A program made the translations under genes and the position numbers. From assembly GCA_004369085.1 (NCBI GenBank), contig ML210252.1, positions 1-64,000 of the forward strand: a DNA stretch of 64,000 bases, in the 5' to 3' direction. This document shows, piece by piece, positions 49,275 to 61,690 of this stretch (position 1 is its first letter; each line of letters starts with the position of its first letter). Below the pieces are notes generated by a model. It worked only from the letters and a program-made list of their open reading frames with translations. It made no database searches and was not told the origin of the DNA. Source of the stretch: Coprinopsis marcescibilis. Taxonomy: Eukaryota > Basidiomycota > Agaricomycetes > Agaricales > Psathyrellaceae.

Positions 49275-52200
49275 ATGTCCAGATATCCACAAGAGGTGCG
49301 TTAGTGCAATCATTATTAGCTGCCACACGCTGACCGGTTGCATGTACAGGCTGATGAGGCTCAACGACGCCATTACGGGGACAGCTACAGTCCAGGAGAT
49401 ATATACGGTGGTCCAGGCGGGAACTACCCGCCTCAGTCCAACCTCTACGACCCTTATGAACCACCTCAACAACAACCAAATCCATACGATTACAACGATC
49501 CATTCAACCAACAACAGCCTGGCCAGCAGCAACATCCCAACCCTTTCAACAACCACCCGGCCTCGCCGCCCCCGCCTCCGCATGGCTATGGCACGGGCCC
49601 CCCACCACCGTTGTCACCTCCGCCCTTGTCACCGACATACATGTCGCCGGGCCAACTCCCGCCGCCAAGCCTCATAGCGCCGCCTCCTCCGCCACCGCTT
49701 CTCGGGCCGCAAGTCCACTATCAATTCGCACCCCCACAGCCGCCCAGCACGCCCTTCTCACAGGGATACGGGCGCACACCCTATGACACAGAGGATGACC
49801 CAATGGGCTTCGATGCTGGTGATATGCCGCTCCTGCGCAGGGATGGCAGCACAACAGGGAGTCTCCTTGGAGTGGGTGGCGCGTACGGCGGTGAATCCGA
49901 CAGGGCGTCAAGTGTGGCCCCGGACGAGAACAACATTCGCTACGGCCGGATTCCGCAACGGGTGCCGCGACGCTACAAGACCGTGAAGAAAGTAGAGTGA
50001 GTGGTTGTTCTGCACCGCGTTTCGCATTGGCGCAGATTTACTGACGCGTTTGGATCAGACTCTTTCATGGAAACTTTGTCCTGGACAATGCTGTCCCTCC
50101 AAAGCTGCTTGAGATGTGTCCGAATAGGAACGACCGCGAGTTCACGCATATGCGGTATAGTGCGGCCACCTCCGACCCCAACGACTTCAAGGACGCTGGC
50201 TTTACCCTCCGACAGGTGCATTACGACCCTCCGCGCAAAACTGAACTGTTCATCGTCATGACCATGTACAACGAGGACGAGGAGCTTTTCTGTCGCACGA
50301 TGCATGGTGTGATCAAGAATATTGCGCATTTGTGTAAACGAGATCGCAGCAAGACTTGGGGCAAGGATGGGTGGAAAAAGGTCGTGGTGTGTATTGTCAG
50401 CGATGGGCGTGCCAAGATTAACTCGCGGACGTTGAGTGTGATTGCGGCGATGGGGGCGTATCAGGAGGGTATCGCCAAGACAAAGGTCGGCACGAAGGAT
50501 GTGACGGCGCATATCTACGAGTATACGACGCAGAGTGAGTTTTTTTCATAATGTGGTTGCTGGACATGTGTTTACCTGTTTCGCAGTCTCTGTTACGCCT
50601 TCCCTCAAAATCGAGGGCGCAGAAAAGGGCACAGTGCCTGTTCAGATCATATTTTGCCTCAAGGAGAAGAACCAGAAGAAGATCAACAGTCATAGATGGT
50701 TCTTTAATGCCTTTGGACCAATTCTGGAACCGAACGTGTGTGTGTTGTTGGATGTGGGGACTATGCCTGTGAGTGTCGGCTATTTTTTATCCGTTTCTCT
50801 TGGAAGGCTGGGATTGTTGCTGGGGTTAGGAGGGGGATGCTATGATTCCCTCACACACTACCCCCTCTGTTTGTTGTCAATGCTTTGCAAAGATGGCAAC
50901 ATCGTTCCTCGTCTATGAACTCGATGATTAACGCGGTTCTGCCTCCTTTTAGGGCCCAACAAGTATCTATCACTTGTGGAAAGCATTCGACATCAACTCG
51001 AACGTCGGTGGTGCCTGTGGCGAGATCGTCGCGCTCAAGGGCAAGTATGGGGTTAACCTCATCAACCCTCTAGGTGAGTCCCTACGCCCCCTCCCTTCCC
51101 CTGCATTCTCACATCCCCTTCAGTTGCAGCGCAGAACTTTGAATATAAAATGAGCAACATCCTCGACAAACCGTTGGAGAGTGTGTTTGGGTACATCACT
51201 GTCCTGCCTGGTGCTTTCTCTGCGTACCGCTATATTGCGTTGCAGAATGACCCGCAGGGAGAAGGGCCGCTGCAGAAGTATTTCCTTGGAGAGACGATGC
51301 ATGGAGCGGGCGCGGATATCTTTACGGCGAATATGTACTTGGCTGAGGATCGGGTGCGTGGTATGGGGTTCGAGAAGGCGTACTGAGTGCTGATGTTTAT
51401 CGGTGATGTAGATTCTCTGCTGGGAGCTTGTGTCGAAGAGGGGAGGCGCGTGGACCTTGCATTATGTCAAGTCTGCTTATGCTGTTACCGATGTACCTGA
51501 TCAAGTGGGTGTCCATTGCTTTTGCTTTCATTTGTTCTATGCGACGTTGAACACTAACGTCTCCTCGATTGCGCTAGGTCCCCGAACTCATCTCCCAGCG
51601 TCGTCGCTGGCTCAATGGAAGTTTCTTCGCCGCGGTACACAGTGTGGTCCACTTCCACTATCTGTACCGGAGCAGCCACAGTTTCCTGCGCAAGGCGTGG
51701 ATCCACGTGGAGATGTTTTACCAGATGTTCAACCTGATCTTTGCGTGGTTCTCATTGGTGAGTACAAGATCGCCAACTGCCTCGCCGTTTTTTTCGTAGC
51801 GCTGATGCTTTGTATAGGCCAACTATTACATTGCGTTCGCCATCCTGTCCATCGCTTTGGAAGCGGAGGAGTTTGGGCTGAAGGGGATCAACATCTTTAA
51901 CCGGATCATCAACTACTTTTATTTGGGCCTGTTGCTGCTGTGCTTTATTTTGAGTCTGGGGAATAGGCCGCAGGGCAGCAAGTGGGGGTATACGTTGGCG
52001 ATGATTGGGTTTGCGTTGATTACTGTTTATATGACGGTGAGTTTATGGTTATGGTTATATGGCTTTTGTGCCTTTCGGGGGGTGGTGGTACCTTATCATG
52101 ATCGACAACTGACGGGGGTTTTGGATTATAGTTCTCGGCGTTCTTTTTGGCGGTCAAGGGTATCCAGGCCATCGAGCGCGAAACGACGGGCGGGTTGAAT

Positions 52201-53227
52201 TTTGGGACATTCTTCCAGAACAGCATTTTCAGGAACATCGTGGTGTCGTTGCTTGCGACGCTTGGACTGTATCTGCTTGCCAGTTTGATTTTCGTGAGTG
52301 GGCTGTCCGTTTATGCTTGAGCTTATACTTATGCTTATCCTTATGCGTGTGTGTCGGTGGTGGTGATGATAGTTTGAACCATGGCATATGATCACCTCGT
52401 TTTTCCAGTACCTCTTGATGGCGCCCTCGTATATCTCGGTGCTGAACGTATATGCTGTACGTCCCTGCGCTTTCCTCGTTCATCGTTCGTCGTCGTTTTG
52501 GGTTTGTGTGCTGATGGTGTTTGTGTAGTTTGCGAATGTGCATGATGTGTCGTGGGGGACCAAGGGAGATAATACGCCTGCGGCTAGTCTTGGTGCTGTG
52601 AAGAGTTCTGCGAATAAGAATGAGGTGGAGGTTGAGGTGCCGACGAGTGAAAAGGGTGGGTTTTGTTTTTGTTCTGTTGGTGTTGCGTTGCGTTGCGTTG
52701 GAAGGGCGCGCCTTGATTGAGTGAGCGAGGTACTGATGGTGTTTTGTTGGGTGTTTTAGATATCAATGCGCTGTATGAGGATGCGATCCATGTGCTGAAC
52801 ACGAAGCCGCCCAAGGCTGAGCAAAAGGTGGATGAGAATACGAGGCAGGAGGATTATTATCGATCGTTTAGGACCAAGTGAGTTGTGTAGCCGGGTGTGG
52901 ATGATGATTACGATCATGACGCTGATGTGCTTTCCCCCTTTTTTTCTTTTTCTTTTTTTTAAAAAGCGTGTTACTGGCGTGGACGATGTCGAATGGTCTG
53001 TTGGCTGCGCTCATCACTTCTACGAGCACGGGCGATGCGAACCAGGTCGTGCAGGGCTACATGTCGTTTTTGCTGTTCTCCGTTGCTGGGCTTGCTTGTG
53101 AGTGTTTTTGGTTTTGCTGTGTGTGGTGGTTGTGAGTGCTGAATGCTGTTTTGCTTTTGCTTTTGTAGTTGTCCGGTTTGTGGGTTCGACGGCGTATATG
53201 ATTATCCGGTTGTTTGCTGGAGAGTAG
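49275..53227 (+). CDS. Chitin synthase (GT2)
   Basis: Processive plasma-membrane glycosyltransferase that polymerises UDP-GlcNAc into chitin and extrudes it to the wall. Fifteen exons join in frame to 937 residues; the first (49275-49295) codes only for MSRYPQE and was chosen because its intron joins in phase to the long exon 49350-49996. The N-terminal 220 residues are Pro/Gln/Tyr-rich and disordered. The chitin synthase N-terminal domain begins [17 protein letters not shown]. The catalytic core shows [76 protein letters not shown] (catalytic EDR) and the product-binding QRRRW (Q597-W601). Several C-terminal TM helices follow, and the final exon ends [10 protein letters not shown]. There is no myosin motor, so it is a class I-III type. 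The frame is intact throughout. Confidence 0.95.
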
Positions 53228-55946
53228 ATGATGTGTGGAGAGGAGGGGAGGATTGTGGAATGTAGTACGAGGAGGCGGGAGGAAGAATGGATGGAGCAAG
53301 CGAAGAAGTGAATAAATGAACATCGGACGCGGTTTATCATGGACTACACGTACTCTTTCTTTCTTCTTTCCGCTTTCTGCTTTTGATTTCTGATTTATAT
53401 CCTACGATTATGTTTATTATGTCCCTTTGCACCACGACTTGTTCACGACCTTATTTCTTTCACTGTTCTGTTCTTGTGTCTTGTGTCGTAGTTTGTAGTA
53501 CATGTAATGAACGCTGATTGACTTTAGAGTAGGGGTTCAGCTTTTTGAGCGCGGGCTTGGATGCGCCACAAGTTGCCCGCCGAGGATTTTGGCCTTGACA
53601 CGCTGTGTAGGCTTCGACGCGCCATGCCATGTGATGAGAACCGCTGGTCAGGCTAAAAACGTACAGTCTTGGCGGCACCGACTAAGGACTTTCCTGGTTC
53701 TTTTCTCTCCTCTCCAAGTTCTCTTCTCTTCCGCTCTGTCTGAACGGGTCCTCTTTGTATCGTATCATCGTGGAGCGTCCTTCCAGGAAATGGACTGGAG
53801 CCAAGGCAACGTCGCACTCAATTTACGGGTTCAGAGTGGCACCGTAGCAAGGCAATCATCAAGCCTGTCTGGAGAATGATATTGCTCTGGAGTCGAAACC
53901 TGGATACTGTCTTTGAAATGAAATCTTATCACAGATGTGTACCGCACCTATCTGTCTAGTATCATCACTATCTGTCTGTCTTTCTGCCCCCTCATCCTCG
54001 CCGATCTCCTCGGAAATACCCTCACAGTGACTAGTAGTCGCGGCGACGACGTACCGCTGTACTTACTGCCTCCGCGCAGTGAGCACGTATGCATGCGACG
54101 CAGACGCAGCCTGCGTCCGTGTTCCTCCCTCCCTCTCCCTCTCTCGGAGCTCAACCCCCGCCGATCCTGAAATTAGCCCAGCCTAGAGGAAGACCGTTCA
54201 GTGACTGCCGACCGTCGCACAATCAGCAAAGCTGACTCCCCTTCTCCCGACTTGTCAGCTCCAACTTGGAAGGACTCGAGTAAGTCTTGCAAAGTCATAT
54301 AAAGAGCTGCTGCTTCTGCGTATGTGTATATGTATAGGTTGGAAAGGTGCTTCCAGTGCTCAGCTTGAACTTTACTCTGCCAACGACGGTCAAGGGAAGG
54401 TACATAGGAGCCTTTCACTTGCCGCTGTCACTTTGCACTCTGCACCGCAACTGCTAGTCTCCAACATCCTCCCAAAATCCACTAGGCAGACGTTCGATAG
54501 CAGGCATCAACCGATCGACCACACTCTGTGGGAAATACCGCCGCCTCGTTCATTGATCAACAAAGGCCGTTCGGAGACGGGGGGACTCGACTCGACCCCG
54601 AGTGTCCAAGGCTCCCCAACGCAATACCGCCAACCGCTCCAGACACACGCACACGCACGTTTCCATGCGTCTCTGGAGCTGAAGCTGAAGCTGAGTTGAA
54701 CTTGCCCAAACACTTGGAACGAGCAAAAAACCACCAATCTTGACATCTCACCCTCCCACGCCTTCCTCAGCACGTCCCGTCTACCTAACCAAGTCCTCAA
54801 CGTGGCATTATCTCTGCAGCTCGGTTGCTCAGTTGCCGGTTCCACCTCGAAGCTCAAGAGCTCGCATCCTGCGCCGTCCGTCCAACCACCCTCGGCGGCA
54901 AGTGTCGTCTGAAATAAGCTCCCCCTGGTTTCTGGAAAAGGGTCCTCGGGGCGAAAATCATCGCGTAAGGGCTCCACTGCCACTTTAGCACCCCACTCTG
55001 TCTAGCATAGGCACTGATAAGCCGTACAGACAAGGCCCACGCCTGCTTTGCAACATCCGACTCGGGCGATCACCACCGATCACCAACGCATCCTAAGAAT
55101 AAAAGAGTATTAGCAATACTGCAAACAGGGCAACGTTACTTGCTCCACGCTTCCGGTATACCGGGTTAGCTTCAGCTTCAAGCGTGCTAAAGAACGGGGA
55201 GAGGTAAATTCACTCTCGTCGAGAACAACGTTGTAGTCCAAGCCCCATCGTGAGTACCCACTTGCTACCCTTTATTCAGACCGTTAATCGAAGCTGTAGC
55301 AGCCAGTGAAAATACGTCGTGACGACTCCCGTTAGGGTTACGTACTGCCCTATAAGGGAAGCACCCAACACGTCCAGTCTTTTGTAACTTGTAGGCCTCT
55401 TGACTCTGTTTGACGGGCCCGAGGACGCCGCCTTCAAGATAACACCCTGAAATCGCATCTATTGTACGCCGCCACACACATTCTCATATCAGATTTACCT
55501 GATCTGAACAGCGTCCTCGTCTAGTAGGAGGTGGCACACATCCCGTGTAGAAACGACCCGCCGATATCGCGCATAGTTACTAAAACCTCCCCTCCGCAGT
55601 CTCGCAGAAGATAAGCGTGCCGAAGCGTTGTGTGTATCTGGGGTACGTACCCCTGTCTTGACGCCCTCTCCAGCCTTGGAATCGTTCGCGTTAGTTTCGT
55701 TATCCTAACGGTCACTGGCGTCCGTCACCTTCTGACGGCCGTTCGGCGTAGAACAGTCGAGCCTTGCGGCTGCTAGTGCCATAACGCATGATATAAGAAC
55801 TGACAAACCTACAGGTCCTTCTGTACTTCTTTCGCATAAGGCTTAGTGGGCAGTACCTTTAAAGTTTGAAGACGAAGATCACGCTGTCTGAACCGATCAT
55901 CAATCCTCCCGTGCCTTCAACTACCAAACCAGCGACGAGAACGACG
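53228..55946. other. Large intergenic region
   Basis: About 2.7 kb without a supported gene. Open frames at 53589-53879 and 54322-54699 (plus) and 54507-54983 (minus) overlap each other and lack domains. A T/C-rich tract near 53350-53480 is probably 3' flank of the chitin synthase. A TATAAG motif near 55791 may serve the FMO gene. Confidence 0.45.
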
Positions 55947-58900
55947 ATGAAGTCTGAGGCTATAGGCGTAATCGGAGCAGGTCCAGCGGGCCTTATCCAA
56001 GCACACACGTTCCTCCAGGACGGCTTTACGAATGTGCATATCATCACCAAGGACGTCTCCGTTGGCGGGGTCTGGGCAAAGGAGAGGGTGTACCCTAGCA
56101 TGCGGATTAACAAGTGAGCCGGTCTCGACTTCTCGTCTTGCACACGATCTTTACCCTCCTTCAGCGTCCACGGCCAGTTTCTCTTCTCATCGCTCCCCAT
56201 GCCCCCGCCCAAGGACGCCGACCACACTGGCGGGCGCCTGACGGGCTACGACATGAACGTGTATTTTGAGTCTTTCTTCGACAAGTTCTTGAAGGATAAC
56301 AAGCATGTGACTACGTGGTTTAAAACAAGGGTCGAGACGATCGGCAGGGGGAAAGGTGGCTCAGGATGGGATGTAGAAGTGGAAGTGGAAGTGGAAGACG
56401 GTAGGAAGTGCGAAAGGAAGGTGCTGCATTTTCCAAGGATCGTTCTGTGCACCGGGGTATGTTATCGTTATCGCTGCCTCAACGGTTCTCACTGCGTTTA
56501 ATCTGACACCACCACTTTATTTAGGGCTGCAGCACACCCAAAGTACCGCCCATGCTCTCAGAGAATGCAGCGCGGAAGCTCGGGTTCACTGGGCCAGTTG
56601 TGCATTCGAGTGAGTCGTGGAGTGAGCTGGATAGGCTCTTGAAAGCTGCTGGTGGATGTAGAGATACCCGGGTCGTAGCTGAGGACGACAAAGCGGACTT
56701 GATATCGAAGAATCGGCATCCGGTGTTGATCATTGGCGGGGGAAAGTCTGCCCAAGAGTATGTCTGGACATCCACTATCTTATTCCAAGTTCGGCTTTTG
56801 GGGGTTACTCACCATTCCGTTCAACCTTTTTTTTTTACTAGTATTGCAGCACACCTGTCAAACCAGAACGTCAACGTCATCCTTGTGTATCGCAAAGCGG
56901 ATATGTTTTTGGCTGCGAAGAAGCCTGTGTCGCGTAGGATAAGGCAGAGTCGGTGAGTGGACATCCTTCTTCTCGATAAACATCTCTTTCGAACTTTGCT
57001 TTCTCACTTCGCATGTGTTTGGAGCGATCAAAGAAAGTCCTTGCGGGTGCTCGGATACACAACCACCATCAGCATGACGCCTGGCCTAATGCCTGGTTGT
57101 CAGTTGTCCGAATTTTGAATTTGGCTTTGGCTTTTGATCACCCGATCAGCTTGAAACTCCCAAGGCAACTATGTTGATGGACCGGGTTAGACGCTCTGTG
57201 TCGTGGGCGTACCTGGGTCCTCTTCTTTTGTGCTCAACTTCAACCCACGATCTCCTCTTTCTATCGGTCTATCATTTGTTCATCAAAAGTTCACTATCAC
57301 TTGTGACTTGCCCGCTTCTTTCGATAGTACCACCACTCTTTTGACATGCATATTCTTCTTCAGTCAAACTTTTCTTAACAGTTGACTCGTTTCTTGCTTC
57401 CTTCCTCGTGGTACACAATCTGCTCTGCGAGATTCGTGTGCTTGGAATGTGTTGCCCATTGATCCAACGAGTATGAACGGGCTTTTACTGATGTACTATT
57501 TTCCCTAACAGACTCTTGAGCGTGCTTTCGCCGAGTATAGAGCTGAGAAGCCGAACCGAGTGAGTGGACCATCTTCTTCGCTTTTCTTTTTTCCTTCTTT
57601 CTTTCCTTACTAGTCTCTTCCTCTCGTTCTCGCCTTTCTCTTCATATGGTCTTGGATTGCATTAGCTCTTTTCTCCATGAGCGATTTATCAAGGCTAAAC
57701 CTGAGACGCCGAGCTGTCAACGCTGTCCTTAAATCCCACGTCTTAATTGCGCGATGCGGCCTTTTTGTGGCGTGCTTTTTCCTTGACGTTCAATCTATCT
57801 GTGCGTTTTTTGGGGAGATCGGGAGCAGTTCTGGGGATTATCTCTGTGTAAATCCGAGGGTGCCATGTTTCGTCAAACGCCGGATTCAGCGAACTCTGAG
57901 AGAGATTTAGGTCGTTGATCACTCGGGGATTGCTCAGATCTATTCTTTTTGGTTCAGATTTTTACGATCCATCACCTTAGTTCAGTGTGTTGCCTGATGC
58001 TGACATGTATTGGTCGTAGACGCTTCCTGCACAACTCTTGGCTAGGAGGGAAAATCACAAGAGCGTTCTGGGAGCGCATGGCTGCTACTTCCGTACGTCC
58101 CATTAATACTAAATTCGACCTCCGTTCGATGATTTATTCTCTGTATCATAAAGTTCCAAGTCTACGACACGCCAGAAGACTCGCCTCTCCGCCTTTCCCA
58201 CAACATATTCTGGGGGAACCGGACGGGAGATGAAGGTGTCTTGCGGGAGGATACTTACCAGGCCCATGTTAATCGTGGAACTATTCTGAAGGTTATCGCG
58301 CCTGCTTACGTTGAGGGGTACGAGCTCCCACCCAGTGAAGGTGTAGAAGCCCCAAGCTCCAGTGCTTCCAGTTCTAGCTCGAAGACAGAGTTGGATCCAC
58401 ACGAGGATGTAGAAGGCAAAGGAAAGGTTTTGCATGTGCGACTGAGTACTGGCGAACTGGTGCGCGTGTCGGGCGTTGTACTCGCGACTGGGTACAAGAG
58501 CTCGTGGGATGGGATTATCGACGGTACGCGTTCATCGAGCCATACTAGAATGTAACGGCCTGCTGACGAGGTAACCATTGGAAGCAGATGCGCTTCAAGA
58601 GGAAATTGGCCTCACGCGTACTCTAACCCGAGAGGGAGAGGGCGATTTGGAGGTGTATGGAAATAAAGTGTGGGGGTACGCTTCGCTGTCGAACCCCCCT
58701 GTGGTTGACAAGGGCTCATCTGAATCAGGTTTGTCTTCAGCTTTTAGTTCATGCCTCCCGATGCGGCATTGATCGTCGAACTTAGTGGGGAATGTGAAGG
58801 CGCCTGGGCTGTACAAAGGCATAGTCCCTGCGAAGAGCCTGTTTAGACGCGATATCGCAGTCAACGGAGCCATCGTAAGTCGTTTCCAAGCCCTCGAATA

Positions 58901-59391
58901 CGGGACTCCATCGTTAATCACGCTTGCTGTTAGATTACAGCCAATGCTGGGTACACATTCGAGCTATGCTCCCACTGGATCTCGTCTTTCTTCCTCGAAG
59001 AACCTATGAGACTGCCGGAAACGCTTCAAGGTGCGACTGAGCAGACGAAACGCAACCTTGCGTGGATGAAGAAACGGTTCCCCGAGGCAAAGAGTTGGAT
59101 GAATGCAAGTTACTCGGCGGGGTCGCCGCATTTCGCGTAAGTTCTTGCTTAAACGTCGTTTCCCTTATATCTGTTTCCAGAGTCCTGAGGGGAACTTACT
59201 GACGTGTGCCTGGTGTTGTAAATAGGTGGCCGCAAGCGATGGACGACCTGCTTGAAGATATGTATCTGCCTAGTGTGAGGAGTGGGGGGAGCTGGTTGAC
59301 GTGGCTCGTTAGCCCGATTTCAATCGATGAGCTTGCCCCGCTGGGGGAGGAGAGGAAGGCCAAATGTCTAACTGCTGGTGGTGGGAATTAG
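55947..59391 (+). CDS. Flavin-containing monooxygenase (FMO/BVMO-like)
   Basis: NADPH- and FAD-dependent oxygenase adding oxygen to soft nucleophiles or ketones. Eleven exons join in frame to 630 residues: 55947-56113, 56165-56456, 56525-56757, 56842-56952, 57512-57559, 58020-58092, 58154-58523, 58588-58728, 58786-58874, 58934-59136 and 59226-59391. FAD motif: GVIGAGPAGLIQAHTF. NADPH motif: VLIIGGGKSAQDIAAHL, split by an intron. Late block: GVVLATGYKSSWDGII. The classical FMO signature FxGxxxHxxx(Y/F) is not clear at its usual place. A 48-nt exon (57512-57559, coding LLSVLSPSIELRSRT) sits between two very long introns (559 and 460 nt). A Ser-rich insertion (residues SSSASSSSSK) lies before the ATG motif. 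The substrate is unknown. Confidence 0.88.
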
Positions 59392-60017
59392 TGAATATGA
59401 TTGCTAGACCAAACCATTTCTCTTGTCCGACAAAGTCCAGCCTGGCAGATGATACTTAATATACTCTGAGTATCCAGGTAATCGCGCTACGCTGGTCATC
59501 TCAAATGGGTCAGCATCGTCCAAGTAAATCAATTTGGTTCAGATGGATAACTCATGTCCGTCCTTACATCCTCGGGCGTCCGAGGTACAAGTAAAAGCAG
59601 AGAGCAGCTTCGTCAGCATGGGAGACTTTTCATTCTCAAAGTGCTGATCATTCGAGTCAGTAGAGCAAAAGCCGTAATCGTTGGACAAAGATGTCCGATC
59701 AAGCGCTCAAGGTTGGTTGTGAACATGACGGTACTTCGACCATATGACCTTTCGCCACCGTAAACATACTCACTTCTATCTCTGGTATATGAAGACTCTG
59801 TGATATTTACCCAAGCAAATATACATCAAAGTACCAGATACACCGATTGACATCGCATTTGAACAGTCAGCCTTGAGATGCACCGCAAAGATCCATGCCC
59901 AGTTCGAGCAACAGAAGGATGGGTCCAAATGTATAAATTGGGAACCAGGAAGTGGCGACCCAACAATAAAGTACACCCACTCTCATAAACCTCAACGAAC
60001 ACCTCAACCGGATAGCT
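59392..60017. promoter_or_regulatory. Intergenic; TATA at 59932-59938 before MDR pseudogene
   Basis: TATAAAT lies 86 bp before the ATG of the decayed paralogue, so its promoter core still resembles those of the intact copies. Nothing else is supported in the spacer. Confidence 0.5.
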
Positions 60018-61309
60018 ATGCTACCAGAGACATAGAAAGCACTTGCACTGCAGAGCAAAACAGGCGATTTTGCTCTGACGACGATTCCCTTACTGCGCCC
60101 TGGCAGAGGCGAGGTACTGGTTAAAGTACAAGCTGCCGCTCTCAACCCTATAGATTGGAAGATGCAAGGATACGGCTGGTTCATCCAAGAGTATCCCTCC
60201 GTCATCGGGAGCGATATTGCGGGGGATATCGTCGGGATAGGCGAAGGGGTCACTGACCTAGTCATATGCGACAGGGTGTAAGTATTCAGATATATATATA
60301 TGAGACACGTCTAACGAGTAAGCTTGCACCGCTGTAGTGTTTTTTCAGGGGAGCTCTCCGACGCCAGGAAGGGAAGCGCCGGGTTCCAGGAGTACGCCAT
60401 AGCCGACGCATTGACACTGGCCAAGGTACCGTTTTCTCTCTGCATCTACGACTACAGCCAGACGGAAACTTACTCCATCTGACTTCTGTCTTTACAAAGA
60501 TCCCTTCCAATATTACAGATACACAGGCGGCAAGCGTTCCAATTAGGTTGGGCGCCGCATACGTTGCCCTCTACAACGTCGTGCCATATGGCCTGGGCTA
60601 CGAATCGCCGATTACTACACTTGGAAAGTATCCTGGAGCCCCAATTGTGGTCTTGGGCGGATCCAGCCCTGTGGGACAGTATGGTGGGTCAAGCCTCCCA
60701 TCTCCAGCTACTTAATTAATGTCTACTACAGTCATTCAACTTGCGAAATTATCTGGATTCAGTCCGATTGTTGCGATTGCTTCGCTGAAACATGCCGCCG
60801 AATATATCAAGTCTCTCGGCGCGACCGACGTGGTCGACCGTTCCCTTCCCGAGGACGCCCTCAAAGCTGAGGTGAAAGCCAAGTTGGGAGGGAGAGCATC
60901 GCAACTGTTTACGATGTTATTTCCTCGGCGGTTACCCAGGAACTCGCCCTTGACTTGGTCGCGCCCGGAGGTACTCTGATCATAACCGTTCCTCCCTTGG
61001 TCAAGTCCAAAGACAAAATGATAATTCTGACTGAAGTAAAGAATCCATACCTCGTAACGTCAATTTATTGCGCGGTATGTACGCCAGGCTTGGAGCATAG
61101 TTGCAGAGCGGGGACAGCAAGGTACGTCAGCCTCTGCTTGGCATACCCTGTTAGCAGTCGCAGGCTCACTGACTTGATCTTTGCATATAGCCAAACCAGG
61201 TTGAGATTCTTCCGGGCGGCTTAAATGGCGTTCCAGGAGGACTCTCTAGGCTCGAGGAAGGGCAGGTCTCGGGTGTCAAGTTAGTGGCTCTCCCTCAAGA
61301 GACTTCCTG
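60018..61309 (+). pseudogene. Medium-chain dehydrogenase/reductase paralogue B, decayed
   Basis: Same five-exon plan as paralogues A and C but broken. Codon 6 is TAG (60033-60035) where both relatives keep Gln or an equivalent before ALAL/ALVL. GroES domain: VKVQAAALNPIDWKMQ and IGSDIAGDIVGIG. Nucleotide loop: VVLGGSSPVGQYVIQLAK. Near 60898 a 1-nt loss (or 2-nt gain) shifts the frame between KAKLGGRA and ATVYDVISSA. Near 61047 a second shift separates LTEVK from PRNVNLLRGMYARLGA, and a TAG at about 61096-61098 follows. The last exon is intact (PNQVEILPGG to SGVKLVALPQETS, stop 61307-61309). No alternative splicing rescues all four lesions, because the relatives have no introns at these places. 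Protein output of full length is not expected. Confidence 0.85.
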
Positions 61310-61690
61310 AGGGCCTTTATGGTTGAAGCTGAATCACTAGTACTACTGTGTAGTATGATCAATGACACCGCCCCTTCTCTCACACTAACATTGTTTTGAA
61401 AAATAATCGACAACGTAGCTCGCGCTTGCGTACGGCAGGAAATAAATCGACCAAGTTGTAAATTTAATAAGCACATCTCGGAAAACCGGAAAACCGGAAC
61501 GCTCTCTCTTGTCTCTGTCACGAGAGCGCTTTCGTGGACGATTGTAAGTATACATTCCAGCTTACAAAGAGAGAACAGGGCGCCCTATATAAACGGGTCG
61601 TTTTTAAAGTGTGTTCGCCATTCGAACAACACCTTTACTGCTTTATCACCCTTAAGCCACTCCGAGTCAGGAATCAGTACTCCATCAACG
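61310..61690. promoter_or_regulatory. Promoter of MDR paralogue C, TATA at 61586-61593
   Basis: TATATAAA in a GC-rich setting, 105 bp upstream of the start codon, followed by a pyrimidine-rich leader. Confidence 0.6.

Noticed and set aside
54322..54983. Overlapping 125- and 158-codon frames on opposite strands
   Set aside because: No domain, no start context and no splice structure; mutually exclusive and probably chance.
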